From the NCBI GenBank assembly GCA_031286165.1, contig JAITUU010000024.1, positions 1 to 61,402 on the forward strand: DNA of 61,402 bases, given 5' to 3'. This document shows positions 45,293 through 57,200 of this stretch, in pieces (the stretch's first letter is position 1; each line of letters starts with the position of its first letter). Position numbers and translations under genes: made by a program. The notes under the pieces are model-generated. The model made no database searches and was not told the origin of the DNA. It saw only the letters and a list, made by a program, of their open reading frames with translations. The DNA comes from Bacteroidales bacterium. Lineage in GTDB: Bacteria > Bacteroidota > Bacteroidia > Bacteroidales > UBA1715.

Positions 45293-48200
45293 ATGACAAA
45301 ACTTACCGACATACTTTCGCAACGCATTTTGGTGCTCGATGGTGCTATGGGTACCATGATTCAAAAATATACTCTTACCGAACACGACTATCGCGGAGCG
45401 GAATTTGCCGAGTGGCAATACCCCTTGCAGGGCAATAACGACCTTTTGAGTGTTACGCAACCGCACATAATTCGCGAAATTCAGCGAAAATACCTTGCCG
45501 CCGGTGCCGATATTATAGAAACCAATACGTTTAACGCCAACCGTATTTCACTTGCCGACTACGCTATGCAGGGTTTGGTGCGCGAAATCAACACTGCTTC
45601 GGTGCGTATTGCCAAAGAATTGGCGCAGGAATACACCGCGCTCACACCCGAAAAACCGCGATTTGTGTGTGCTTCCATAGGTCCCACCAATAAATCGGCA
45701 TCGCTTTCTCCCGATGTGCTCAATCCCGCTGCGCGAAGTGTGGATTTTGCTACGCTGGTAGAAGTATATACAGAACAAGTGTCGGTACTGATAGACTGCG
45801 GTGCGGATATTCTGCTGGTGGAAACAGTGTTCGACACCCTGAACGCCAAAGCCGCCCTCTACGCCATAGAGCGCGTGCAGGAAGAAAAACATAGCGATAT
45901 TCCCGTGATGCTTTCGCTCACCGTAGCCGATGCCGGCGGTCGCATACTTTCGGGGCAAACCCTCGAAGCCTGCGTTAATTCCGTGCGCAATTTCAATCTT
46001 TTGAGCATTGGTTTAAACTGCTCGCTCGGTGCGAAAGAAATGCAACCCTTTGTGAAACTGTTGAGCGAAATATGCCCCTTCCGCGTGTCGGCACACCCCA
46101 ATGCCGGATTGCCCAATCAATTCGGCTTGTACGACCAAACTCCCGACCTCATGCTCGATATGATTCGCCCCATGTTGGAACAATCGCACCTGAACATAAT
46201 AGGCGGCTGCTGCGGCACAAGTAACGAACATATTGCAAAAATTGCAGAAATAGCCCCGCAATATAAACCGCGACCGCTGCCGCGCAAAGATGTTGCTACA
46301 CGTTTGAGTGGATTGGAGGCACTTGTGATTGATAGCGCACAAACCAATTTTATAAACGTGGGCGAACGCACTAATGTAGCCGGTTCCTTGCAATTTGCCA
46401 AAATGATTCGCGAAAAACACTACGAAAAAGCCCTCAGTGTTGCCCGCTTACAGGTGGAAAACGGTGCGCAAATTATCGACATCAATTTAGACGATGCCAT
46501 GCTCGATGCCAAAGAGGAAATGCAGCATTTTTTGAACTTGATAGCCTCCGAACCCGACATAGCGCGAGTGCCCCTAATGATAGATTCCTCGAATTGGGAA
46601 GTTTTGGAAATTGGCTTGCAAAGCGTGCAAGGAAAATCCATAGTCAATTCCCTGAGTTTGAAAGAGGGCGAGGCGGAATTTTTGCGCAAAGCACAAGCCG
46701 TGTATCACTATGGCGCGGCACTTGTGGTAATGGCTTTCGATGAACAAGGGCAAGCAGATTCCTATGAACGAAGAATAGAAATATGCCGCCGTGCCTACAC
46801 GCTTTTAACCGAAACAATCAATTTTCCGCCCCAAGATATTATTTTCGACCCGAACGTTTTGACTGTGGCAACGGGAATAGAAGAACATAATTCCTACGCC
46901 ATAGATTTTATTCGCGCCGTAGCGTGGATTAAGCAAAACCTGCCTCTTGCCAAAGTGAGCGGCGGCATTAGCAATGTGTCTTTCGCATTTCGCGGCAATA
47001 ATGCTGTGCGCGAGGCTATGCACTCCGTGTTTTTGTATCACGCCATTCAAGCGGGGCTTGATATGGGAATAGTGAACCCCGGAGCGGTACAGGTATATGA
47101 AGAAATTCCGCAGGAATTGCGCGAAAAAATTGAGAATGTAATTTTGAATACGTCTGCCGAAGCAACCGAGCAATTAATTCACTATGCACAATACATAAAA
47201 GGCGAAAGCGGCGTAAAACAGCGCGTGGACGAATGGCGCACCCTGCCTGTGAGCGAGCGATTGGCGCAAAGCCTTATGAAGGGGGTGAGCGATTTTTTGG
47301 AAAGCGATTTGGCAGAGGCTCGCACGCAATTTTCGCCCACACTTGGTATTATAGAAGGTCCGCTTATGAGCGGTATGAACATGGTGGGCGAACTTTTTGG
47401 ACAAGGAAAAATGTTTTTGCCGCAGGTGGTAAAAACCGCGCGAGTAATGAAACAAGCCGTGTCGATTCTCATGCCATATATAGAGGCGGAAAAAACGCAG
47501 GCACAGTCGTCGAAAGCAGGGAAAATACTGCTTGCTACGGTGAAAGGCGATGTGCACGATATTGGAAAAAATATAGTGGGCGTGGTGCTTTCGTGCAATA
47601 ATTATGAAATTGTAGATGTCGGCGTAATGTGTTCGCTGGAACACATTGTAAACGCTGCGCAGGAACACAAGGTGGATATAGTGGGACTGAGCGGATTAAT
47701 TACTCCTTCGCTTGCTGAAATGATAGCTGTGGCGCAGGAAATGGAAGCACGCGGCATGAATATTCCGCTGCTGATAGGTGGCGCAACTACGAGTAAAATA
47801 CACACCGCCGTGAAAATTGCGCCGGTGTATTCCGGTGCAGTGGTGCACGTGGGCGATGCCTCGAAAAGTGCCGCTGTGTGCAGTGCTTTGCTGGGCGCAC
47901 ATAAAAACCGATATTGCGCCGAATTGCGCAAAGAATATGCCCGCATACAGCAATTATATACTAATCGCGCGGTGAACGATATGCTGCCGCTTGCCGAAGC
48001 GCGTGCCAACTCCCTGCACCTTTTGTGGAAGGAGAGCGATATTGTAACTCCAAAACAAACAGGACTACACTATTGTAACGAAATTCCCTACGAAAGCCTG
48101 ATACCATATATAGATTGGACCTATTTTTTCCACGCATGGGATATGAAAGGTCGCTATCCACACATTGTGGAACAGCCCGAAGCGCAAACGCTCTACAACG

Positions 48201-48922
48201 ATGCGCACGCAATGCTCAAAACACTTGCAGCGCAGAAAAATTTGCACGCACAAGCCGTTGTAGGTATTTTTGCCGCGCAGTCGCAGGGCGATGATATTAT
48301 TGTGAGCAATGACGAGAATTGTGAAATAGTGTTACACAATCTTCGCCAGCAAACCTTGCAGGCAAACGGTGCGGCAAATGTGTGTTTGAGCGATTTTGTA
48401 GCACCCAAAACTTCGGGCGTGCGCGACTACATTGCCGCCTTTACCGTAACTGCCGGCAGCGAAATTCAGCATGTTGCAGAAAGTTTTGCCAAACACGGCG
48501 ATGATTATTCGGCACTTCTTGTAAAAACCCTTGCCGACCGCTTAGCCGAAGCCGCTACGGAATATGTGCACGAAAAAATCCGCAAAGAGTTGTGGGCATT
48601 TGCACCGAACGAAACCCTGAGCATAGAACAAATGCTGCAAGGCGAATATACAAGCGTGCGCTCAGCCTACGGCTATCCTTCGGCTCCCGACCACAGCGAA
48701 AAAGCAACGATTGCCCAACTGCTCCACGGAGAAAAAATAGGCGTGCAACTCACCGAAAACTATATGTTGCAACCGGCAGCATCTACTATGGGAATTGTGA
48801 TAGCCCACCCGCAGGCACATAATTTTGGCGTAGGCGCAATTTCCGAAGAGCAAATCAAGGACTTGGCACAGCGCAAAAACGTGAGCAAAGAATTTGTGGA
48901 AAAATTTGTGGCAGCAAGGTAG
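45293..48922 (+). CDS. metH: Cobalamin-dependent methionine synthase
   Basis: MetH (1209 residues) transfers the methyl group from 5-methyltetrahydrofolate to homocysteine through cobalamin in the cytoplasm. Four modules are complete: homocysteine-binding barrel (about 5-320, zinc ligands C243, C306 and C307 in GLNCSLG and GGCCGTS), folate-binding barrel (about 345-600), cobalamin module (about 640-880; DVHDIGKN places the axial ligand at H755, then VDVGVMC), and the SAM-dependent activation domain (about 890-1200, with [19 protein letters not shown] near the end). The start is ATG 45293 because the upstream TTG lies within the -7 element. No cobalamin riboswitch was found in the 110 bp upstream. 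Confidence 0.97.
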   Translation: MTKLTDILSQRILVLDGAMGTMIQKYTLTEHDYRGAEFAEWQYPLQGNNDLLSVTQPHIIREIQRKYLAAGADIIETNTFNANRISLADYAMQGLVREINTASVRIAKELAQEYTALTPEKPRFVCASIGPTNKSASLSPDVLNPAARSVDFATLVEVYTEQVSVLIDCGADILLVETVFDTLNAKAALYAIERVQEEKHSDIPVMLSLTVADAGGRILSGQTLEACVNSVRNFNLLSIGLNCSLGAKEMQPFVKLLSEICPFRVSAHPNAGLPNQFGLYDQTPDLMLDMIRPMLEQSHLNIIGGCCGTSNEHIAKIAEIAPQYKPRPLPRKDVATRLSGLEALVIDSAQTNFINVGERTNVAGSLQFAKMIREKHYEKALSVARLQVENGAQIIDINLDDAMLDAKEEMQHFLNLIASEPDIARVPLMIDSSNWEVLEIGLQSVQGKSIVNSLSLKEGEAEFLRKAQAVYHYGAALVVMAFDEQGQADSYERRIEICRRAYTLLTETINFPPQDIIFDPNVLTVATGIEEHNSYAIDFIRAVAWIKQNLPLAKVSGGISNVSFAFRGNNAVREAMHSVFLYHAIQAGLDMGIVNPGAVQVYEEIPQELREKIENVILNTSAEATEQLIHYAQYIKGESGVKQRVDEWRTLPVSERLAQSLMKGVSDFLESDLAEARTQFSPTLGIIEGPLMSGMNMVGELFGQGKMFLPQVVKTARVMKQAVSILMPYIEAEKTQAQSSKAGKILLATVKGDVHDIGKNIVGVVLSCNNYEIVDVGVMCSLEHIVNAAQEHKVDIVGLSGLITPSLAEMIAVAQEMEARGMNIPLLIGGATTSKIHTAVKIAPVYSGAVVHVGDASKSAAVCSALLGAHKNRYCAELRKEYARIQQLYTNRAVNDMLPLAEARANSLHLLWKESDIVTPKQTGLHYCNEIPYESLIPYIDWTYFFHAWDMKGRYPHIVEQPEAQTLYNDAHAMLKTLAAQKNLHAQAVVGIFAAQSQGDDIIVSNDENCEIVLHNLRQQTLQANGAANVCLSDFVAPKTSGVRDYIAAFTVTAGSEIQHVAESFAKHGDDYSALLVKTLADRLAEAATEYVHEKIRKELWAFAPNETLSIEQMLQGEYTSVRSAYGYPSAPDHSEKATIAQLLHGEKIGVQLTENYMLQPAASTMGIVIAHPQAHNFGVGAISEEQIKDLAQRKNVSKEFVEKFVAAR

Positions 48923-48940
48923 TCTAACCACTAAATAGTA

Positions 48941-50875
48941 TTACTTGCAATTCACGCAGCGAATGATGCCTGTTTTGATTGCACTGCTCACTTCGCACGC
49001 AAGCGAAGTGCTTAGCACAGCGCGAAATTCATAACTGCCCTTTGCTAAACTTTGCGTTGCCGTGTATTGCGTACCTGCTATTGTTTGTACACTTCCTATA
49101 TTAGTCCACTGTGTACTTCCTTTTGCGCGGTATTGAAATTGTACGCCGGTGGCATAGTCGATGCTCGCAAGAGTAGCAGTTAAAATTACTTGAGAAATAT
49201 CGGTTTCACTGAACGATACGCTGAGCGCAGGGTTTGCAATATTGGCAACTGTTATGCTTTCGGTTGTGCTGCCGGAGCATTTGCTATCTTCATTTGTTAC
49301 CGTGTAGGTAATTACGTGTGTGCCCACTCCGGCGGTACTTGGCGAAAACGTTGTTCCGCTCACCCCATTTCCGCTAAATGCACCGGAGAGCGGAGCCGAA
49401 AGAGATGCTGCATATTGACTTAAATCTATTGCCGCCGCACTTGTGGAGCAAAACGAAGGGAGCGGATTTAATACTGCTTCTATATTGCCGCCGCTACCTA
49501 CGGTAATGGTGAGCGATGCAGTTATTTCATTTGCTGCTACACTATTGCAAGCATCGCCGGAAAGACCTATGTCAGCAAGCATTGTTACGGTTACAACTTC
49601 ACCATCTACAAAACTGGTAAAGGGGCAATTTCTTTTGTCGCTTGATAGTGGACCACTATCTTTCCCTTTGCTGCTTGTCCATTTATATTGAGGGAAAAGA
49701 CCGGCATATTGCGGTGTTGCTCTCAGGTTGATAGCATTATCAACGGTACATACGGTAATACTACTACTATTAGTACCGGTAATAGTTTCTTCGCCATCCA
49801 TCCAATCAATGCTCACTTTAGGGTCAAAATGTGTTTGACTCATTGTTACCCCGTTCGACATTTTTTTACAGTCTCCTTTATACACCGCAAAGGCAATTCT
49901 ATCGGTTAATGCCGGTGTGTGGGTAAATGTTGTTCCATTCTCTCCGTCCACAGGATTATCGTTTATTAACCAATAAATAGTAGCACCCGATGGCACGCCG
50001 CCTGCGGTAAAGGTTGTAGAATTACCCACTGTAAAAGTTGTAGGACTTATGGTAGGAAAAAAATCACAACCGGCATTGGCATTAGTGCAATTAAGCATAA
50101 GTTTAGCCTTACCCCATCGTGGGCTAGTTGTGTTTGGGGCTTGGCTTGGAAGTGAAACCCCCGGTGCTATGCATATTGTAAGTTCATCTGCTACATCAAA
50201 TGTGTTTGTTGCATTAAAATTGCCAAATGATTCAGTAACAAAAATAGTTCCCCCACCTTTTACATTACCAAATTTTCCATTTATGTCGCCAAATTTTTTT
50301 GTAGTTACAATAGAACCATTTCCCATACACATAGGGTCATTCTGACCTTGAATACTACCAAATTGACCACAGGAAAGTTTTCCTTGATTGGTAAAATCTC
50401 CATCTATATTACCAAACTGTCCGCTTATATTCATTATTCCTGAATTTGCAATGGATCCCCCTCCGTTTATGCCCAAATTTCCGGTTCTTGTTATAGTTCC
50501 TCTATTAAAAAGATAAATTTTGTTAAGTGTAGCGAAAGAAATAATTACATTTACTCCTTCGTGAATATATACAGAAGCATGGTAATTTCCTCCGGTAGTT
50601 ATAGTATATGTTACATTTGGGTTTGTAAGGTGTAATGTAGCATTATCTTGTAAGTAAGCAAGACTAATATCGCCACCCTGTGTTGCACACCGTACACCAT
50701 ATATTGGGTTGGTGCCATTAGTATATTCTGTGCAGTTAGAAGGAAGCACATAATCGGCATCGTTATTGGGAATACATAAACAACGGCTGTCTTGCCCGTA
50801 GCCATTCAAAATTCCGGAAATTACCATAATTCCCGCTGCTGCAAAGCTTCTAAAAAAAGTGTAGTGTTTGTTCAT
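48941..50875 (-). CDS. Secreted protein with Ig-like domains and FGNI-type repeats, no obvious sorting domain
   Basis: A 644-residue secreted protein. A signal peptide (1-28, ending GYGQ) is followed by a short Cys-rich part (SRCLCIPNNDAD). A beta-helix-like region (about 120-240) carries a short repeat, GQFGNIDGDF, GQFGSIQGQ, KKFGDINGKFGNVKG, SFGNFNATN. Ig-like domains follow (about 265-570), one with the FSGNGVSGTTFSPSTAGVGTH pattern also seen twice at the start of the divergent 2525-aa gene. A final domain ends in IIRCVNCK. No T9SS sorting signal of either type is recognisable, so its surface attachment is unclear. It has a perfect TATATTTGC promoter element at 50935-50943. Confidence 0.7.
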   Translation of the reverse strand: MNKHYTFFRSFAAAGIMVISGILNGYGQDSRCLCIPNNDADYVLPSNCTEYTNGTNPIYGVRCATQGGDISLAYLQDNATLHLTNPNVTYTITTGGNYHASVYIHEGVNVIISFATLNKIYLFNRGTITRTGNLGINGGGSIANSGIMNISGQFGNIDGDFTNQGKLSCGQFGSIQGQNDPMCMGNGSIVTTKKFGDINGKFGNVKGGGTIFVTESFGNFNATNTFDVADELTICIAPGVSLPSQAPNTTSPRWGKAKLMLNCTNANAGCDFFPTISPTTFTVGNSTTFTAGGVPSGATIYWLINDNPVDGENGTTFTHTPALTDRIAFAVYKGDCKKMSNGVTMSQTHFDPKVSIDWMDGEETITGTNSSSITVCTVDNAINLRATPQYAGLFPQYKWTSSKGKDSGPLSSDKRNCPFTSFVDGEVVTVTMLADIGLSGDACNSVAANEITASLTITVGSGGNIEAVLNPLPSFCSTSAAAIDLSQYAASLSAPLSGAFSGNGVSGTTFSPSTAGVGTHVITYTVTNEDSKCSGSTTESITVANIANPALSVSFSETDISQVILTATLASIDYATGVQFQYRAKGSTQWTNIGSVQTIAGTQYTATQSLAKGSYEFRAVLSTSLACEVSSAIKTGIIRCVNCK

Positions 50876-50934
50876 CTTGTGTGTGTTAATTGGTTAGTAA
50901 TACATAAAGTACGTTGATGTGCGTATTTTGTGCT

Positions 50935-50943
50935 GCAAATATA
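50935..50943 (-). promoter_or_regulatory. -7 promoter element of the 644-aa secreted protein gene
   Basis: The minus strand reads TATATTTGC, an exact match, with a leader of about 59 nt. The FNR-like palindrome at 50993-51008 is centred about 58 bp upstream of it. Confidence 0.6.
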
Positions 50944-50992
50944 TTTTTTAAATTGAAAAAAACCGTGTTGCACTAAAACTTTGTTTGGCAAA

Positions 50993-51008
50993 TATGACGA
51001 ATGTCATA
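50993..51008. promoter_or_regulatory. FNR-like palindrome between two divergent surface-protein genes
   Basis: TATGAC-GAAT-GTCATA is a perfect 6-4-6 palindrome followed by seven As. It is related to the site at 43043-43056. Confidence 0.55.
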
Positions 51009-51072
51009 AAAAAACAATTTGAATAGCACTTGTTTTTAGGCGATTATATGCTTATATTTGAAATAATTATCA

Positions 51073-51081
51073 TAGTTTTGC
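51073..51081 (+). promoter_or_regulatory. Possible -7 promoter element of the 2525-aa adhesin gene
   Basis: TAGTTTTGC is an exact TAnnTTTGC match. A TTTG box at 51057 is too close (12 bp), so the promoter is not certain. It would give a leader of about 175 nt holding the REP-like repeat. Confidence 0.35.
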
Positions 51082-51147
51082 TGCGCCAATTATTTAACAC
51101 CATAAATAAAAACATATTTGGTGCTTTTGAAAATCAACCCACCACGT

Positions 51148-51216
51148 TATTGCGAGGGCAATAGCCTGAAGCAATCCATAGAAAATAACTTCGTTACACT
51201 CGCAATGAAGGAGAAA
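51148..51216. repeat. REP-like palindromic intergenic repeat, copy 3
   Basis: The left half reads attgcgagggcaatagcctg then aagcaatcc, and the right half cttcgttacactcgcaatg, forming a large imperfect palindrome. It lies in the 384-bp divergent region between two surface-protein genes; the rest of that gap holds the promoters and the FNR-like site. Confidence 0.65.
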
Positions 51217-51259
51217 TACAATTTTTAAAAGTAACCTTAATTTAAAAAGACCTACAATT

Positions 51260-54200
51260 ATGACAAAAATTCAAGAAAATTCGCTACGCCGTTTCATTAC
51301 ACTTGTGTGTTTTGTAATGCTTTCTATTGTTTCGGTTTTTAGCCAAGCGAGTGAGGAACTAAGCCTTCCTTCTATATTGCTCTGCGATGATGAAATCGAT
51401 GTAATTGACTTAACCGATGCTGCATGGGGTATCACTCCGGCAGGAGGGAGTTTTAGTGGTGACGCAATATCAGCCGCAGGAGAATTTGACCCGGTAAGCG
51501 CAGGTGTGGGAGTTCATACTATAATATATACTACCACCGAAGGCAGTGAAGAGTTTACTATAACAATAGTTGCTGTGCCCACTATTACTTTTGTCAATCC
51601 GCTTCCTATTCTCTGTGCAAATAGTGATGAAATAGCACTCGCCACAATTCTCGATGCCGCTGCCACCGCAGGAGGTACGTTTTCGGGAGATAACGTTGTC
51701 AATGGAAATTTTGACCCCAAAACTGCGACTATTGGCGCGAATACCGTAAGTTACGAAGTGGCGTTACATGGTTGTACAAAAAGCGATGATGTGATACTGC
51801 CGGTTAATGCTTTACCATCGGCAACAATTACCTATACCTATAAAAATCAGGCGGAGCAGGATGAAGACGGCGATGATGCCGATTTTTGTGCAGTGGGCAA
51901 TGCTGTAGCCACCATTACCGGTACCACAGGAGGTACGTTTTCTTCTCCCACAGGTTTAGTGTTTGTTAGTGAAACTACCGGAGAAATTGATTTGGAGGCA
52001 AATAAACCCACAGGAACTACGCTTCCTTCTACTAGTACTCATACTATTGTATATTCTTTTACCGGAGCAAACACCTGCCAAAATACCGCAACAACTGCCA
52101 TAACAATAAACGGATTGCCTACGGTAGTTCTTGTGGCGGACGAATCTGCACTCGCTGTAACCTGTAATGGCGATACCGATGGAGTAATTGCGGTAGATGC
52201 TACCGGCGGCAGCGGCGATTATCCGTATTTTTGCAACACCGGCGGAGCAAATTGGAACGCAACTTCCGGTATTCTTCCGTTTGCGGCAAAGCACAAATTT
52301 ACCAACGTAGCACCCGGCGCACATTATTTGTGCGTAAAAGATAGTAAAGGTTGTAAATCGCCAATAAATACGGTAGAAGTAACCGAACCTACAAAAGTAA
52401 CAATAAGTGTGGCGGCAACATCGCTTACAGCCCTTACTTGTCAAGGCGATGAAACCGGTGTGATAGCACTTACCGCCGCAGGTGGAAATACCGGTGGATA
52501 TTCATATTCCAATACCGGAGGTGCTACGTGGCAAACTACGCCAACCTTCTCCGGTTTAGATGCACGTACCTATACCATGCAGGCGAAAGACAGTAAAAAC
52601 TGTACATCGGCTACGCAGCAGGTACAAATAACAGAACCCGCGCCCTTTGATGCAGGGAGTATAGCCACCACAGGCGATATACTCTGCCCCGGAGAAAGTG
52701 TGCAAACAATTACCAACGTAACAACACCAAGCAACGCCGGTGCTGTATATCAGTACAGTTGGCAGAGAACCATAGGCGGCGTTACGGTAACGGTACCCAA
52801 TAGCAATTTTCAAGATTGGACACCTGTTGTGGATTTAGAAAACAATGGAACAACCAATATAGAGATTGTATATACTCGCGTGGTGGAAGGCGAAACCTGC
52901 CCTCGTAATAGCGGAGTGTCTGCCGGTGAGTGGACCATAACGTTGAAACCTACTCCTCCGGCACCCACAGTGCAGAGTTATATTGCTTGTCCGTCCTCTA
53001 CTATTTCACAAACGTTTGCATGGTCATCGCTCGTAAAAAGCATGGCAGCAGGTGCTACTCTTATATGGTATAGTGCCGATGACGATGGAAGCAGTATAGC
53101 AGGCGAACCGGCAGAATTTGGCGTGCAAGATTACATAGACGAAAGTTATTGGGTAAGTCAAACGGTGAATGGCTGCGAAAGTGAACGCACACAAGTAGTG
53201 GTGCGCATAAGCAGTGCAGTAGAGGCACCTATTGTGAATAATTACGAAGCCTGTGCCTTGGAAAGCGGTTCTACAATTTCCTTAGATACTCGTGTTCCGG
53301 TGGCAGGCAATAAATTGTGGTACACCGATGCAACTACGGCACAGAGTGATAACACGGGTGCGCTGGGATTTCCCGTAGCACCAACATTTGACCCAACAGA
53401 AGCACAAACTTCTTCGTTTTGGGTACGGGTGCGCGATGCCGAAAATTGCGTGAGCGACCCGGGTGAAGTGCTTATAACGGTGAAAGCATTGCCAACTGCA
53501 AGTATAAGCGATGACCTATCAACCTTAGCAGTTACCTGCTTTGGCAACCACGAAGGAGTGATAGTAGTAAACGCAAGCGGTGGTAGCGGTAGCGGTTTTG
53601 AATATTCTATAACCGATGGTGCTCTCAACGATTATGGCACGGCAAATACCTTTTCCAATTTAGGTGCAGGCACATATTATGTGCGCGTGAAAGATAGCGA
53701 AAGTTGTGAGTCAATGTCGCAATCGGTGCCGGTGCACATAACACAACCCGATAAATTCAATGCAGGAACAATAGCAAGTACCGGCGAAGATGTGTGTGCA
53801 ACTTCAACGCCACAACTTGAAATAACCGAACTCACTCCTGCAAGCGGAGGCAACGGAGCAATTACCTACGAGTGGTATAAAACCGCAGCACTGACAGGAG
53901 GAATACCTACAAAAATAGATGGAGCAACCGCAGCAACCTACACGCCGCCGGTAGAAGATATGGTAAATACCGGAACAACGAATGAATACGTACAATATAT
54001 GCGTTATGCAAAAGATGCTGTGTGTACGCAAAACTATGAACTCTCTGACGGACAATGGGAAGTAGTGGTGAAACCGCTGCCAAAAATAGAAATATCCATA
54101 GACGGTAATTTTGCACAGAGCGGTACTGCCTGTGCCGAAACTGAAATCACATTTGCTGCCGACCGTGCAGATGTTGCTCCGTACACATGGACTTACACCC

Positions 54201-57200
54201 AAGATGGTGCAACCGTAATTTCCGGAGGTGAAGAATCCGATGATTATATCACCCTGAAATGGACAACCGCTACCGATAAAAACGTAGAAGTACAAGTATT
54301 TTATGCGTTTACCGATACCGAAGGCAATGGCTGCGCTACGGTGGCAGGTGTTTCCGATGTGCAGGGTATCATGGAATTAATTATTAACCCCCTACCCACA
54401 ATAAATATAGATATAGATGACCCCAATATATCGGCAAATGGAGAAGTGTGTGCCGAAACCGAAATTACCTTTATTGCCGACCGTGCCGGTATGGCTCCGT
54501 ACACATGGACTTACACCCAAGATGGCGCAACAGTAGTAGCCGGAGGTGGAGCAAACGATAGAACTATCACCCTGAAATGGTCTGCCGCTGCCGATAAAAT
54601 CGTAGATGTTTCAGTATTTTATTCCTTTACCGATGTCAATGGCAATGGTTGTGCTACATTAGAAGGCTTTACCGATGTGCAGGCTACAAAAGAATTAACG
54701 GTAAAAGCATTACCCGAAATCAATATCAAAGACAATGCAAATTTGGCGGCAAACGGCAATCAAATATGCGCCGAAGCCGAAGTAACCTTTACCACCGATG
54801 CCGGCATGACCGGATATGCGTGGAATATAGACGGCGGTACGGTAACAGCAGGTTCTATAACCGGTAATACTGTAACCGTGAAATGGGAAACACCCGGCAC
54901 GAAATCGGTAAGTGTGTTCTATGAACTTACCGGAGGCAATGGTTGCGGTACCGTATCGGGAGCATCAGATGCCATTCAGCAAGTAATAGTAAATCCATTG
55001 CCGGAAATATCAATTAGCAACAATGCAAGTTTGGCGGCAAATGGTAATCAAATATGTGCCGAAGCCGAAGTAACCTTTACCACCGATGCCGGAATGGCTA
55101 ATTATGTATGGTCGATTGACGGCGGTACCGTAACAGCAGGCTCTGTAAATAGCAATACCGTAACCGTGAAATGGAGTAACGATACGCAAAGCAATCAAGA
55201 AAAAACAGTAAGCCTATTCTATGAATTTACCGGCGGAAACGGTTGTGAAACAAAATCGGGAGTGAGCGATGCTGCGCAAACGGTAATAGTGAAACCTCTG
55301 CCGGAAATCTATATTAATAACAACGCAGCTTTGGAAACAAACGGCAATCAAATATGTGCCGAAGCAGAAGTAACGTTTATCACTGCGGCGGGAATGACTA
55401 ATTACCTTTGGTCAATAGACGGCGGTACCGTAACAGCAGGTTCTGTAAATAGCAATACCGTAACGGTGAAATGGAGTAACGATACGCAAATCGACCAAGA
55501 AAAAACAGTAAGCATATTTTATGAATCTACCGGCGGAAACGGTTGTGAATCAAAATCCGGCGTGTCTGATGCTTCACAAACGGTGATTGTGAAACCATTG
55601 CCGGAAATTACAATTAGCAACGATGCGAGTTTGGCGGCAAACGGCAATCAAATATGCGCCGAAGCCGAAGTAACCTTTACCACCGATGCAGGCATGACCG
55701 GCTATGTATGGAATATTGACGGCGGTACGGTAACAGCCGGAGCAACAAACCAAAATTCTATAACGGTGAAATGGCGTAATAATACGCAAAGCAATCAAGA
55801 AAAAATTGTGAGTGTATTTTATGAATTTACCGGCGACAATGGCTGTACAACAAAATCCGGAGTTTCAAATGTATTGCAAACGGTAATTGTGAAACCGCTA
55901 CCGGAAATTTCAATCAGCAACGATGCAAGTTTGGCGCAAAACGGCAATCAAATATGCGCCGAAGCCGAAGTAACATTTACCACCGATGACGGTATGACCG
56001 GATATGAGTGGAGCATTGACGGCGGTACGGTAACAGCAGGCTCTGTAAATAGCAATACCGTAACCGTGAAATGGGAAACACCCGGCACGAAATCGGTAAG
56101 TGTGTTCTATGAACTTACCGGTGGAAATGGTTGTACTACCGTATCGGGAGCGTCCGATGCAAGTCAGGAAGTAATAGTGAAACCATTACCCGAAATCAAT
56201 ATCAATGACAATGCAAATTTGGCGGCAAATGGCAATCAAATATGCGCCGAAGCCGAAGTAACATTTATGACCGAAGCCGGCATGACCGGATATGAGTGGA
56301 GCATTGACGGCGGCACCGTAACCGGCGGAGCAGTAAATAGCAATACCGTAACCGTGAAATGGGAAACACCCGGCACTAAAACAGTAAGTGTGTTCTATGA
56401 AACTACCGGCGGAAACGGTTGTACTACCGTATCGGGAGCGTCCGATGCAAGTCAGCAGGTAATAGTGAACCCATTGCCGGAAATATCAATTAGCAACGAT
56501 GCAAGTTTGGCGGCAAACGGCAATCAATTGTGTGCCGAAGCCGAAGTAACCTTTACCACCGATGCCGGTATGAATAATTATGTATGGTCAATAGACGGCG
56601 GTACCGTAACCGGCGGAGCAGTAAATAGCAATACCGTAACCGTGAAATGGGAAACACCCGGTACGAAATCGGTAAGTGTGTTCTATGAACTTACCGGCGG
56701 AAACGGTTGTACTACCGTATCGGGAGCGTCCGATGCAAGTCAGCAGCTAATAGTGAACTCATTGCCGGAAATATCAATTAGCAACGATGCAAGTTTGGCG
56801 GCAAACGGCAATCAAATATGTGCCGAAGCAGAAGTAACCTTCACCACAGATGCCGGCATGAACGGGTATGTGTGGAGCATTGACGGCGGTACCGTAACCA
56901 GCGGAGCAGTAAATAGCAATACCGTAACCGTAAAATGGAGTAACGATACGCAAAGCAATCAAGAAAAAACAGTAAGTCTATTCTATGAAACTGCCAATAG
57001 TAATGGTTGTGCAACAAAATCGGGAGTGAGCGATGCCGCGCAAACGGTAATAGTGAAACCTCTGCCGAGAATCACCATGGGCAACGATGCAAATTTAGCA
57101 GAGAATGGCAATGAAGTGTGTGCCGATGCCGTAGTAACCTTTACCACCGAAGAAGGCATGACCGGCTACGTGTGGAATGTGGGTACAGATGCAGTAGTGA

